Shown: piece by piece, positions 26,694 through 35,377 of the stretch
How the letters are laid out: each line of letters opens with the position of its first letter
How positions within the stretch are numbered: position 1 is the stretch's first letter
NCBI GenBank assembly: GCA_000701625.1
Contig: JNJK01000010.1
Coordinates: forward strand, 91,051 to 155,050
Origin: Lachnospiraceae bacterium MC2017
GTDB lineage: Bacteria; Bacillota; Clostridia; Lachnospirales; Lachnospiraceae
Reading direction: 5' to 3'
Length of the DNA stretch: 64,000 bases
Notes under the pieces: model-generated
Told to the model about the DNA's origin: nothing
Databases searched by the model: none
What the model saw: only the letters and a program-made list of their open reading frames with translations
Translations under genes and position numbers: made by a program

Positions 26694-29147
26694 CTACTCA
26701 CATTTACTTACTTCAGTATCTTTTACAAATTTGCGAATATTTGACGCATTGCTGAATTTCTCGACTTCGCCATCATGAATGACAACATATGTCGGTGCCT
26801 GCATGACATCATACTGCATTGCCAGATCCGGATGCTCTTCCGCATCGATCTCCACATAATCACGGTCTTTCAGGAAAGTCTTTACAAGTCTGCAATTCGG
26901 ACATGTCTTTGTCGTAAAAAGATACTCGATCTTATTATCAGAATTTTCTAAAGATCTCTTTTCCTTTACTTCACGGGCACCCTCGCGGATCACCTCAGAC
27001 ACCTTACTCTGTACGGCATCCTCTCTCTCCCAGACTGCGCCAAACTTATTCTCTGTCATTTCTTCGCTGTCTTTTTCTGCTCCAACTTCATACAGCAGTC
27101 TGTCTTTGTATTCCTGAAGCTTACCGTCATTCCAGTTTGAAACCGGACGGTAATAACCTGTGATCCTGGAATAAACCTCTGTGCTCTTTCCGCATATCGG
27201 GCAGACTTTCTGCTCTCCTGCAAGATAACCATGCTCTCTGCAGATAGAATAAGTCGGTGACAATGTGTAGTACGGCAAGCGGTAATTATCCGAGATCGTC
27301 TTTACGAGATTAGCGGCCGCTTTCCAGTCAGGCAGCTTTTCTCCAAGAAAAGCGTGGAATACTGTTCCTGACGTATAAAGTGTCTGCAGCTTATCCTGCA
27401 CATCCAGCGCATCAAAAATATCGCTTGTATAACCTACCGGCAAATGAGAACTGTTTGTATAATACGGTGTCTCACCCGGTGCTCCGGCAGTTACAATATT
27501 AGGATACTGTGCCTTGTCGTGCTTTGCAAGTCGATATGTGGTACTTTCTGCGGGAGTTGCTTCCAGATTATACAGATCACCGTACTGCTCCTGATAATCC
27601 ATAAGGCGGTCTCTCATGTGATTTAGTACATCCTCAGCAAACTTCTGCGTCTTCTCATTTGTAAGATCCTCCCTTATCCATGATGCATTTAACCCAACCT
27701 CGTTCATTCCTATAAGGCCGATAGTCGAGAAATGATTATTGAATGTTCCAAGATACCGCTTTGTATAAGGATACAGTCCCGCATTCAGGAACTTTGAGAT
27801 CACATCCCTCTTAACTTTAAGAGAACGGGCTGCTATGTCCATCACGTGGTCAAGTCTCTTATAGAAGTCCCTCTCATCAACTGCAAGATACGCTATTCTC
27901 GGCAGGTTTATCGTAACTACGCCGATAGAACCTGTTGACTCTCCTGATCCAAAGAAACCTCCGCTCTTTTTTCTGAGTTCTCTGAGATCCAGACGCAGCC
28001 TGCAGCACATACTGCGAACATCCGAAGGCTTCATGTCAGAATTAACGTAATTTGAGAAATACGGTGTTCCGTATTTGCTGGTCATTTCAAATAAAAGGCG
28101 GTTATTTTCCGTATCAGACCAGTCAAAATCACGTGTGATGGAATAAGTCGGTATCGGATACTGGAATCCACGTCCGTTCGCATCACCTTCGATCATGATC
28201 TCAAGGAATGCCTTATTGATCATATCCATCTCTTTTTTGCAGTCTTTATAGCAGAAATCCTGCTCCTCACCGCCAACGATCGCCGGCAGTTCCGCAAGAT
28301 CCTCAGGAACCGTCCAGTCAAGGGTGATATTTGTAAACGGAGCCTGTGTTCCCCATCTGGATGGTGTATTGACACCAAACACAAAGGTTTCTATAGCCTG
28401 TCTTACTTCTCTGTATGTGAGATCATCTGCTTTAACAAACGGTGCCAGATAGGTATCAAACGATGAAAAAGCCTGCGCTCCTGCCCATTCATTCTGCATT
28501 ATTCCGAGAAAATTCACCATCTGATTGCAAAGAACAGAAAGATGCTTTGCCGGTGCTGATGAGATCTTTCCCTCAATGCCGCCAAGTCCCTCACGGATAA
28601 GCTGCTTTAAGCTCCACCCCGCACAGTAACCTGTCAGCATAGAAAGATCATGTATATGAACATCGCAGTTTCTATGTGCTTCTGCGATCTCATTATCGTA
28701 TATTTCAGAGAGCCAGTAATTAGCAGTTATCGCGCCGGAATTAGATAATATCAGACCTCCCACAGAATAAGTCACTGTAGAATTTTCTTTTACTCTCCAA
28801 TCCTCAACCTTAATGTAAGAATTAACCACATCACGATAATTAAGGATCGCGTTATTCATATTCCGGATCTTTTCACGCTGCTTACGGTAAAGAATATAGG
28901 CCTTTGCAACACCTGTGTATCCAGCCTGATTCAGAACACTTTCAACGCTATCCTGGATATCCTCCACCGATACCGCGTTGTCATGGATCTTTGGCTCAAA
29001 ATCAGCCGTTACTCTGAGTGCCAGGAGATCAATGATGTCATTGTTGTACTGCTTCTCGCAGGCAGCAAATGCCTTCATGATCGCATCGTCGATCTTTGTG
29101 ATCCTGAAATCAACGACCTTACCGTCTCTCTTAATAACCTGGTACAT
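26694..29147 (-). CDS. nrdD: Anaerobic ribonucleoside-triphosphate reductase with fused C-terminal redoxin domain
   Basis: Class III reductase that makes dNTPs under anaerobic conditions. 817 residues: N-terminal ATP-cone (about 1-95, VIKRDGKVVDFRITKIDDAI), the large barrel with LCNQMVNFLG and SGESTGSIGVVTINLPR, a late four-Cys zinc site (CREHGYLAG ... CPICGK), and the glycyl-radical segment RITGYYRPVSNWNDGK. Unusually, about 80 residues follow (from roughly residue 735) that read as a thioredoxin/glutaredoxin fold: IEYLFTTKTCPNCRLVK with a CPNC active site and a cis-Pro in QAPTYVVIHDG. The built-in redoxin could be the electron donor, as free thioredoxin or glutaredoxin is for the NrdD2 group. 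The activating enzyme NrdG is not next to it. Start ATG preceded by AGGGGG. Confidence 0.95.
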   Translation of the reverse strand: MYQVIKRDGKVVDFRITKIDDAIMKAFAACEKQYNNDIIDLLALRVTADFEPKIHDNAVSVEDIQDSVESVLNQAGYTGVAKAYILYRKQREKIRNMNNAILNYRDVVNSYIKVEDWRVKENSTVTYSVGGLILSNSGAITANYWLSEIYDNEIAEAHRNCDVHIHDLSMLTGYCAGWSLKQLIREGLGGIEGKISSAPAKHLSVLCNQMVNFLGIMQNEWAGAQAFSSFDTYLAPFVKADDLTYREVRQAIETFVFGVNTPSRWGTQAPFTNITLDWTVPEDLAELPAIVGGEEQDFCYKDCKKEMDMINKAFLEIMIEGDANGRGFQYPIPTYSITRDFDWSDTENNRLLFEMTSKYGTPYFSNYVNSDMKPSDVRSMCCRLRLDLRELRKKSGGFFGSGESTGSIGVVTINLPRIAYLAVDERDFYKRLDHVMDIAARSLKVKRDVISKFLNAGLYPYTKRYLGTFNNHFSTIGLIGMNEVGLNASWIREDLTNEKTQKFAEDVLNHMRDRLMDYQEQYGDLYNLEATPAESTTYRLAKHDKAQYPNIVTAGAPGETPYYTNSSHLPVGYTSDIFDALDVQDKLQTLYTSGTVFHAFLGEKLPDWKAAANLVKTISDNYRLPYYTLSPTYSICREHGYLAGEQKVCPICGKSTEVYSRITGYYRPVSNWNDGKLQEYKDRLLYEVGAEKDSEEMTENKFGAVWEREDAVQSKVSEVIREGAREVKEKRSLENSDNKIEYLFTTKTCPNCRLVKTFLKDRDYVEIDAEEHPDLAMQYDVMQAPTYVVIHDGEVEKFSNASNIRKFVKDTEVSKCE

Positions 29148-29328
29148 TAAATTGTCCCCCTTAAATATCTTTTCCTACTCATCCGTCATCTTGCCTCACA
29201 CGTAATACAACAGATTTTTGTACATCTGTCATCCTCCAAAACGTGTATACAGGTGTCATCATACTCCCGGACAAAATAACTGACAGCATCCCGCAGCATT
29301 TTTCTGCATCCGTGCGACCGCTGTCATC
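29148..29328 (-). promoter_or_regulatory. Long structured nrdD leader
   Basis: The predicted mRNA starts near 29328 and runs about 180 nt to the nrdD ATG. TGACAGC (29326-29320) and GCTGTCA (29287-29281) close a stem at the 5' end that encloses a TGCAG/CTGC stem. A second hairpin is ACAGAT/ATCTGT around 29208-29227. The string ATGAC recurs several times. I tested it against cobalamin riboswitch and NrdR-box patterns from memory and found neither. A 27-codon ORF starting with ATGATG could be chance. Confidence 0.4.
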
Positions 29329-29334
29329 TATTAA

Positions 29335-29363
29335 ATCTTAGCACTGCCCTAAAATAGGGTCAA
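29335..29363 (-). promoter_or_regulatory. nrdD promoter
   Basis: -35 TTGACC (29363-29358), 17-bp spacer, extended -10 TGCTAAGAT (last base 29335) on the minus strand. Confidence 0.75.
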
Positions 29364-29477
29364 TGAAATAACGCTAGATATTGTGTTTTTGTTGATTCTG
29401 CATACCATAGTTGGTGTTATTGTGTATACAACTCTGTAATTCAGCGTCCCTTCTGCTTTTTCAACACTCCATGAAAA

Positions 29478-29524
29478 AGAGCATATTTTCGGCAATTTAA
29501 AAATCTTTACCAAAAATATGCTCT
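29478..29524 (-). terminator. Terminator of the TPR lipoprotein gene
   Basis: AGAGCATATTTT and AAAATATGCTCT pair perfectly over 12 bp around a 23-nt AT-rich loop, followed by TTTTTCAT on the minus strand. It lies 16 nt past the stop codon of the 29541-30587 gene. A 63-codon ORF overlapping it is judged spurious. Confidence 0.85.
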
Positions 29525-29540
29525 GTGTATTTTGTATCAT

Positions 29541-30587
29541 CTATCTTGTGGACAAAAAAACGTATTCCCGTTTTGCGGCTTCATCATCCGGATAATCTTT
29601 TAGATAACTATCCATCAAAACCGATGCCTCTTTAAACTTCCCAAGATATTCACTGGCAACTATCTGATTATAACGAAGAGACTGTGATATTTCCGAATCG
29701 CCAACGGCTATTCCCTGCTCAAAAGCTTTCAGCGCTCCTTCATAATCTCCTACATCCAGTTCACAAAGGCCTAACTGGTTGCAGATCTCCACATCATTCG
29801 GATTATCCTCCAGGTATGTCTTATACAATGATGCTGCATAGGATTCGTCTCCCAGAGCCTCATATGTTCTTCCGAGATAAAGAACGACCTCCGGATCACT
29901 TCCGTCTCCTCTTGACTCCTCAAGGATATCCTTAGCGTTATCATATTCGCCCATCCAGAAATAAAGCTTTCCCTTCTGGAATCCGGTTATATGAGTCAGT
30001 TCCATCGCAGACTTCAGATAATCCGCTCCATCCTCTGCTTCTCCGGCATCAGACAGGCACTCATAAATATTTATATAGAGATCAGGATCGGAATTGTTAA
30101 TTCTGATCGCTGCATTGAAATCCCTAAGCGCATCATCTTTCTGACCCTTTGCAAGCTCGGTTTTTCCTCTAAGGAAAAATGCATTGGGATTTTTCGGATC
30201 CAGCGCCAATATCGCTGTGCATGTATCGATCGCACTATCCATATCTCCTGTACGAAACTCTGACACAGCCAGATAAAATGAAATATCATACTCAAGATCT
30301 GAAATATGTCCATTGGAACAGGAAAGAGCCTTTGTCAGCTCCTCAACCGCAGATTTATAATCTGCAAGTCCCATATGCGCAAGACCTTTTCCTCTATAGA
30401 TCAACTCTGAATTTTCGCCCTTTTTCTCTGCTGCTTCAAAATTTGCAAGAGCACCCTCGTAATCGTTGTTTTCTATAGCTTTCATGCCGAGATCAACATT
30501 ACTGTGATTGCTCCCCTTTTTGCTGCATCCCGTAAAAATAAGCGATGTCAGGATCACAGATAATAAGAGTATCCGGATCGTTTTCAT
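29541..30587 (-). CDS. TPR-repeat lipoprotein
   Basis: 348 residues with a lipoprotein signal peptide: MKTIRILLLSVILTSLIFTGC, where LIFTGC is the lipobox and Cys is near residue 21. The mature part is a run of about eight tetratricopeptide repeats (for example NNDYEGALANFEAAEKKGE, LDPKNPNAFFLRGKTELAKG, VGDYEGALKAFEQGIAVGD), which usually mediate protein contacts outside the membrane. No catalytic domain is visible. It lies 14 nt downstream of the diguanylate cyclase gene, so the two probably share a transcript from the promoter at 32011-32039 and may act in the same signalling or envelope process. Confidence 0.82.
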   Translation of the reverse strand: MKTIRILLLSVILTSLIFTGCSKKGSNHSNVDLGMKAIENNDYEGALANFEAAEKKGENSELIYRGKGLAHMGLADYKSAVEELTKALSCSNGHISDLEYDISFYLAVSEFRTGDMDSAIDTCTAILALDPKNPNAFFLRGKTELAKGQKDDALRDFNAAIRINNSDPDLYINIYECLSDAGEAEDGADYLKSAMELTHITGFQKGKLYFWMGEYDNAKDILEESRGDGSDPEVVLYLGRTYEALGDESYAASLYKTYLEDNPNDVEICNQLGLCELDVGDYEGALKAFEQGIAVGDSEISQSLRYNQIVASEYLGKFKEASVLMDSYLKDYPDDEAAKREYVFLSTR

Positions 30588-30601
30588 TTAATACTTTCCT
30601 T

Positions 30602-31957
30602 TCAGTCGTCTTCACGGTAGACAAAATATCCGTCTCTGCCGCTTTCTTTTACTTTGTATAATGCTTCATCCGCATGCCTGAACAGTTCTGTGTAGTCTTC
30701 TCCGTCACGGGCAAAATATGAAATACCTATGCTGCAGCTTATACTTACCGAAACGCCATCTTTTGTAAAGGTACGCCGTATAGCATCATTAAGCTGCTTT
30801 GCACGCAGTTCCGTTATCCTGGGCGTTGTGTGCTTCATGAATACCATAAACTCATCGCCGCCCATTCTTCCTACAAAATCAGATTCTCTAAATACATCAC
30901 GAATAGATGTTGCCGTCATCTTTATGACATTGTCACCATATTCATGACCAAATGTATCATTTACCGTCTTGAAGTGATCTGTATCGATCATCATGACAGC
31001 ATGACAATCAGAAATACGTGATTTCTGAAGGTAGTTTTCTATAGCATGTTCCATGGCATTTTTATTAAGAAGACCGGTCATGGCATCTATATCGACCTTT
31101 GCTCTGAGTTCTTCATGTTCTGCCTTTTCCACCGAAACATTCTTGGCTGATCCGACCACGCGAAACACACGACCGTTTTTATCCGCAAAGCTTGCGTAGC
31201 TCAGTCGGAACCATTCATATTCCGCTTTATCCTCACCCGAATTTAACAGCCTGTATTCTGCACTTCCCTTAACCGGTTCGATCAGCGCACTTCTGAACTT
31301 ATCAACCGTGATCGGATAATCCTCCGAATGAAGATGCTTTTTTAAATAATCTCCTCCGAGAAAATTCCGTATCGTAAAACGATTGCCTTCACTATCAAGC
31401 TCAGAGCTCTCAAGAATATCTAATTCCACGTTATAATCATAACTGATATTGTCCGTAGCTTCCTCAATAAGTCTGTATCTTTCGGATTCTACATAAAGCT
31501 GCTCTGTATTCTTCTGCAGCTGAGCCTGCACAAGCTTCTCATTCGTGACATCATTTATCACAACAAAATACAGCATCCTGCCGTCATTTGACGAAAACTT
31601 CCTGCCCTTATGATATATCCAGACTACATCATCCAAAAGTCCCCGCACTCTGTACGTGATCTCTACGGTGTCAAAAAACTCAGACTGGTTCTGAATTTCT
31701 TCCCTTACAACAGCCCGGTCTTCTCTCATAACAAACAGATTGAAACTATTATAAAAATGCTCACGGAACTGTTCTTCCGTACAATGAAAGATCCTCAGAC
31801 ACCCTTCGCCTATATAGTCAAGCTTTCCCGTATCTGCTTCATATATCATGACCCCACCGGGAATATTATCAAGAAGAAGTTCCAGTCGAAGCTGTGTTAT
31901 CCGCAGTTCTTCCCTGCATTTATCCAACTCTTTTTCCAGATCTTCATATTTACCCAC
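30602..31957 (-). CDS. PAS-GGDEF diguanylate cyclase
   Basis: A 451-residue soluble signalling protein: a short N-terminal coiled coil, two PAS-like domains (about residues 22-145, with LLDNIPGGVMIYEADTGKL, and about 160-280), then a GGDEF domain (about 285-445). The active site GGDEF is intact in FVGRMGGDEFMVF. The product-inhibition I-site RESD (RxxD) is exactly five residues upstream, so the enzyme should make c-di-GMP from 2 GTP and be feedback-inhibited. It has no EAL domain. The start is GTG at 31957 with a weak ribosome site. The input is cytosolic because there is no membrane segment. The TPR lipoprotein gene follows after 14 nt. Confidence 0.9.
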   Translation of the reverse strand: MGKYEDLEKELDKCREELRITQLRLELLLDNIPGGVMIYEADTGKLDYIGEGCLRIFHCTEEQFREHFYNSFNLFVMREDRAVVREEIQNQSEFFDTVEITYRVRGLLDDVVWIYHKGRKFSSNDGRMLYFVVINDVTNEKLVQAQLQKNTEQLYVESERYRLIEEATDNISYDYNVELDILESSELDSEGNRFTIRNFLGGDYLKKHLHSEDYPITVDKFRSALIEPVKGSAEYRLLNSGEDKAEYEWFRLSYASFADKNGRVFRVVGSAKNVSVEKAEHEELRAKVDIDAMTGLLNKNAMEHAIENYLQKSRISDCHAVMMIDTDHFKTVNDTFGHEYGDNVIKMTATSIRDVFRESDFVGRMGGDEFMVFMKHTTPRITELRAKQLNDAIRRTFTKDGVSVSISCSIGISYFARDGEDYTELFRHADEALYKVKESGRDGYFVYREDD

Positions 31958-31977
31958 TTTTCCGTTTATACCCTTTC

Positions 31978-32039
31978 TGAATAATTCATATGAATAATTT
32001 CAGTACTTTGATTATAAAACGCGAAAAAAAGGAGGTCAA
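31978..32039 (-). promoter_or_regulatory. Promoter of the diguanylate cyclase operon
   Basis: Strong sigma-A match on the minus strand: -35 TTGACC (32039-32034), 17-bp spacer, -10 TATAAT (32016-32011), just past the prfA stop codon. On the plus strand the 9-mer TGAATAATT occurs twice (31978-31986 and 31991-31999), directly downstream of the predicted start site, and could be a tandem operator. Confidence 0.75.
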
Positions 32040-32043
32040 ATCA

Positions 32044-33114
32044 TTACTCTTCAAGCCCGGCGAGTTTCCTGGCCTGGTCTTCTGCAGATAGTGCATCTAT
32101 AACAGGATCAAGTTCTCCGTCCATTACTTTATCCAGTGAATATATTGTGAGGTTGATCCTGTGATCCGTAAGTCTGGACTGCGGGAAATTGTAGGTCCTG
32201 ATCTTTTCAGAACGATCTCCCGTTCCAACCTGACTCTTTCTCAAAGATGCTTCTGCTTCGTGTGCTTTTTCTCTCTCCAGCTCATAAAGCTTTGCTCTAA
32301 GAACCTTAAATGCCTTTGCCTTATTTTTGATCTGACTCTTTTCATCCTGACAGGAGATCACGATTCCTGTAGGCAAGTGAGTAAGTCTTACAGCAGAGTC
32401 AGTCGTATTTACACACTGACCTCCGTTTCCGCTGGCACGAAATACATCTATTCGGCATTCATTCGGATCGATATTTACCTCAACCTCTGTAGCTTCCGGC
32501 ATGATCGCAACCGTTACTGTTGAAGTATGGATACGACCGCCCGATTCTGTCTGAGGAACTCTCTGAACTCTGTGAACTCCACTTTCAAATTTAAGCTTTG
32601 AATAGGCTCCCATTCCGTTTATCATGAAGCTCACATACTTAAGACCACCGATACCTGTATCTTCCGCATCGGTTGTTTCTACAGAAAAACCATGATTCTC
32701 TGCATAACGCACATACATCCTGTAAAGTGACGCAGCAAAAAGCGCAGCCTCTTCTCCGCCTGCACCTGCTCTGATCTCTACGACAACGTTTCTGTCATCC
32801 GCCTCATCTTTTGGAATAAGCATAAGTTTCAGAGCTTTTTCAAGTTCCGGCTGCTTTCTCTTTGCTTCTGCAAGCTCTTCTCTTGCCAGGCTCTTAAGTT
32901 CCGGATCCGATTCTTCGTCGATCATCATCTCCGCTTCCTGAAGTTCCTGCTCATTTTTCTTATATGCCTTGTATGCTTCAACAACCGGAAACAGCTTACT
33001 CTGCTCTTTCATGAGCTCCATAAATCTGCCGCTGTCCTCAGCCGTTGAAGGTTCGTTTATCAACTGAGTCACTTCTTCATATCGAAGTACTGTTTCATTT
33101 AGCCTTTCAAACAT
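32044..33114 (-). CDS. prfA: Peptide chain release factor 1
   Basis: Recognises UAA and UAG stop codons and triggers peptide release on the ribosome. 356 residues, full length. The catalytic GGQ is in [18 protein letters not shown], preceded by the [12 protein letters not shown] segment. The stop-codon recognition region ends in [17 protein letters not shown]. It overlaps the end of prmC by 16 nt. This linkage is common because PrmC methylates the Gln of the release-factor GGQ. The premature stop in the giant adhesin (44124-44126) is a TAA, which RF1 reads. Confidence 0.97.
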   Translation of the reverse strand: MFERLNETVLRYEEVTQLINEPSTAEDSGRFMELMKEQSKLFPVVEAYKAYKKNEQELQEAEMMIDEESDPELKSLAREELAEAKRKQPELEKALKLMLIPKDEADDRNVVVEIRAGAGGEEAALFAASLYRMYVRYAENHGFSVETTDAEDTGIGGLKYVSFMINGMGAYSKLKFESGVHRVQRVPQTESGGRIHTSTVTVAIMPEATEVEVNIDPNECRIDVFRASGNGGQCVNTTDSAVRLTHLPTGIVISCQDEKSQIKNKAKAFKVLRAKLYELEREKAHEAEASLRKSQVGTGDRSEKIRTYNFPQSRLTDHRINLTIYSLDKVMDGELDPVIDALSAEDQARKLAGLEE

Positions 33115-33932
33115 CTGACCACTCTCTCATTTCCTGAATAGTCTCTGACTACTTCAATATCTCTATATCCTTCTTCAGAAAGGATCTCTCTTAACGCATC
33201 GCCCTCATCAAATCCGATCTCAAAGAAAAGCCTGCCCTCAGGCTCCAGATAATCTTTTGCCTCATGTGCGATCTTCCGGTAAAAATCAAGTCCGTCCTCT
33301 CCGCCGTCGAGTGCCAGATGAGGCTCATGCAGACGAACTTCGTCCATAAGTCCATCTATTTCAGAACTTCTGATATACGGCGGATTTGAAAGGATATAAT
33401 CAAACTTTCCTTCAACATTCCGGAAAAGATCTGATTTTATAAACTGAACATTTTCAACACCAAGTTTCTCGGCATTTTTACGAGAAAGCTCAAGTGCATC
33501 ATCAGACACATCCACTCCGACACCGCTTATGTCATTTTTGAACCGCATCAGAGACAGCAATATACATCCGGACCCGGTACAAACATCAAGTACCCTTGCA
33601 CCATCCTCAACATATGTCATGGCTTCTTCTACCAGATATTCCGTATCTATCCTCGGGATAAGTACATTTTCTGCAACATCAAAGTCCAGTCCCATAAAAT
33701 TCATGGTTCCTGTAAGATGCTGAACCGGCACATGGCCTCCTCTTTTTTCGGTAAGGAGCTGATAATGCTTTTCTTCTCTCTCAGTCAGTTCTTCATCTCC
33801 ATGAGCCAGAAAAAAAGTCCGGTCTTTTCCGGTCACATGCATGAGTAACAGCCGGGCATCCGTTTCAGCATCCGTGATCCCTGCTTCTCTTAAATAATCT
33901 GTACTTTTACGAAGTGCTTCGCTATAGGTCAT
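33099..33932 (-). CDS. prmC: Release factor glutamine methyltransferase
   Basis: N5-methylates the GGQ glutamine of release factors using SAM. 277 residues. N-terminal helical domain (residues 1-80), then a Rossmann methyltransferase domain with [15 protein letters not shown] (SAM loop) and the substrate motif [10 protein letters not shown] (NPPY). C-terminal [18 protein letters not shown] is typical. It lies 5 nt after the DUF1385 gene and overlaps prfA. Confidence 0.96.
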   Translation of the reverse strand: MTYSEALRKSTDYLREAGITDAETDARLLLMHVTGKDRTFFLAHGDEELTEREEKHYQLLTEKRGGHVPVQHLTGTMNFMGLDFDVAENVLIPRIDTEYLVEEAMTYVEDGARVLDVCTGSGCILLSLMRFKNDISGVGVDVSDDALELSRKNAEKLGVENVQFIKSDLFRNVEGKFDYILSNPPYIRSSEIDGLMDEVRLHEPHLALDGGEDGLDFYRKIAHEAKDYLEPEGRLFFEIGFDEGDALREILSEEGYRDIEVVRDYSGNERVVRCLKG

Positions 33933-33936
33933 GATC

Positions 33937-34941
33937 TTATTTCACCTCTTTATCTTCCCGAACCGCTTCATTAATTTCGTTATCTGATAGATTAAAGTTT
34001 TCTTTTAAGTATGTCTTCCAGTCATAAACTGCTTCTACAGATGCGATACCGATCTCGATCATGCTGTCATCAGGTTCCGCAGTTGTGAGCTTTTGCAGCA
34101 GGAGTCCCGGAACAGACATGGCTCTGACCAGTGGATTATTGCTTGTTCCCGCAAGGCGGATAAGTTCATATGAAATCCCTGCAATAACAGGGATCAGTAC
34201 GATCCTAAGCACTACCTTTGTAAGACGGTCAGGTGTCTGTATCACAGCAAATAAAAGGATCGATACGACCATGACATAAAGCAAAAAGCTTGTTCCGCAT
34301 CTTCTGTGCTCTCTGGATGCAGCACGTACATTTTCAACTGTAAGCGGCTTTCCATTTTCAAGACAGTTTATACACTTGTGCTCTGCACCATGGTAACGAA
34401 AAACACGCTTGATGTCTTCCATCCGTGATATTCCCGTAATATACAGCACAAATATCATCATACGGATGATACCTTCCACAAGTGCCAACAGATGCGGTTC
34501 CGCGATCCATTTATGAAAGAGCTGCGATGCAAAATAGGGAATGACCATAAATAATCCCATAGCCATGATCACAGCAAGGATCATTATCACTATAGAAAAT
34601 GCGCTGTCTCCGGCAGACTTTTTTTCTCCTGCATCTCTCTTTTTAAGAGTATCTTCATCCTCTGTATAAAAATCAACAGAATAATTCAGGCTTTTCATTC
34701 CGAGAACAAGCGAATCCAAAAAGCTGAAAACTCCTCTTAGAAAAGGAATTTTGTATATAGCCTTTATCGGTATGATCCCTTTATATTCATCATTCATAAC
34801 AGCGACTTTTCCATCAGGTCTGCGAACAGCGACTGCATACTTATCACCGCTTCGCATCATCACACCTTCCATCACAGCCTGTCCGCCAATTCCGGAATAT
34901 TTTGCATTACAACTTTTCTTTTCCAAGTCTTTTCCTTTCAT
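33937..34941 (-). CDS. DUF1385 membrane protein (YqhQ-like)
   Basis: 334 residues from the ATG at 34941. The open frame reaches back to a TTG at 34986, but a terminator hairpin lies between (34959-34980), so that start is unlikely. A TTG at 34929 with AAAGGA upstream is an alternative. The family signature YSGIGGQAVMEGVMMRS is at the N-terminus. Several membrane helices follow (FSIVIMILAVIMAMGLFMVIPYF, MMIFVLYITGI, LLYVMVVSILLFAVIQ), with the conserved YHGAEHKCINCLENG and HRRCGTSFL between them. YqhQ proteins are widespread in Firmicutes and lack a settled function. The linkage to rpmE, prmC and prfA is conserved in Clostridia. Confidence 0.87.
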   Translation of the reverse strand: MKGKDLEKKSCNAKYSGIGGQAVMEGVMMRSGDKYAVAVRRPDGKVAVMNDEYKGIIPIKAIYKIPFLRGVFSFLDSLVLGMKSLNYSVDFYTEDEDTLKKRDAGEKKSAGDSAFSIVIMILAVIMAMGLFMVIPYFASQLFHKWIAEPHLLALVEGIIRMMIFVLYITGISRMEDIKRVFRYHGAEHKCINCLENGKPLTVENVRAASREHRRCGTSFLLYVMVVSILLFAVIQTPDRLTKVVLRIVLIPVIAGISYELIRLAGTSNNPLVRAMSVPGLLLQKLTTAEPDDSMIEIGIASVEAVYDWKTYLKENFNLSDNEINEAVREDKEVK

Positions 34942-34958
34942 GTCAAAATATGGAAAAT

Positions 34959-34980
34959 GGGCGGAACGATTGTTCCACCC
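34959..34980 (-). terminator. rpmE terminator
   Basis: GGGTGGAAC and GTTCCGCCC pair over 9 bp (one G-T) with an AATC loop, followed by ATTTTCCATATTTT on the minus strand. It ends the rpmE transcript and marks the DUF1385 start as downstream of it. Confidence 0.75.
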
Positions 34981-35038
34981 ATCCAATCAACTCGTACGCG
35001 CTTTCTATTCAAATGGAAAGCATTCACCGAATCTCTGA

Positions 35039-35245
35039 TTAGTTGTTCTTCATACCGTACTTCTTGTTGAACTTATCGATACGTCCATCAGCACGTGTTG
35101 TTCTCTGCATGCCTGTGTAGAACGGATGGCACTTGGAGCAAACTTCAACACGGATCTCAGGCTTTGTGGAACCTGTTGTGAATGTGTTCCCGCAGTTGCA
35201 TGTTACCTTTGCTTCATAATACTTAGGCTGGATATCTTCTCTCAT
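35039..35245 (-). CDS. rpmE: Ribosomal protein L31 (zinc-binding type)
   Basis: 68 residues, normal length. [20 protein letters not shown] at the start and the Cys set C-N-C ... CSKC mark the zinc-containing (C+) paralogue, which is used in zinc-replete cells. KYGMKNN ends the protein. It has its own strong promoter between rho and rpmE and a terminator 60 nt after the stop codon. Confidence 0.97.
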   Translation of the reverse strand: MREDIQPKYYEAKVTCNCGNTFTTGSTKPEIRVEVCSKCHPFYTGMQRTTRADGRIDKFNKKYGMKNN

Positions 35246-35345
35246 TTCAAAATCCTTTCTTTTACCGTAGATTTCTAACCCGCGGTCAAATTAAAACAAA
35301 AATGTCTTCACGAATGGGACATGCCCATCATTAAACAGCTGTATA

Positions 35346-35374
35346 ATTCTATCACAATGTTTTTTACTTTTCAA
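35346..35374 (-). promoter_or_regulatory. rpmE promoter
   Basis: -35 TTGAAA (35374-35369), 17-bp spacer, -10 TAGAAT (35351-35346) preceded by TGA (extended -10), just past the rho stop codon. The leader of about 95 nt contains an ATGGG/CCCAT hairpin. Whether it is an L31-type autoregulatory leader cannot be told by eye. Confidence 0.75.
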
Positions 35375-35377
35375 GCA

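Noticed and set aside
29349..29540. 63-codon minus-strand ORF
   Set aside because: It contains the terminator of the TPR gene and ends in the nrdD promoter.
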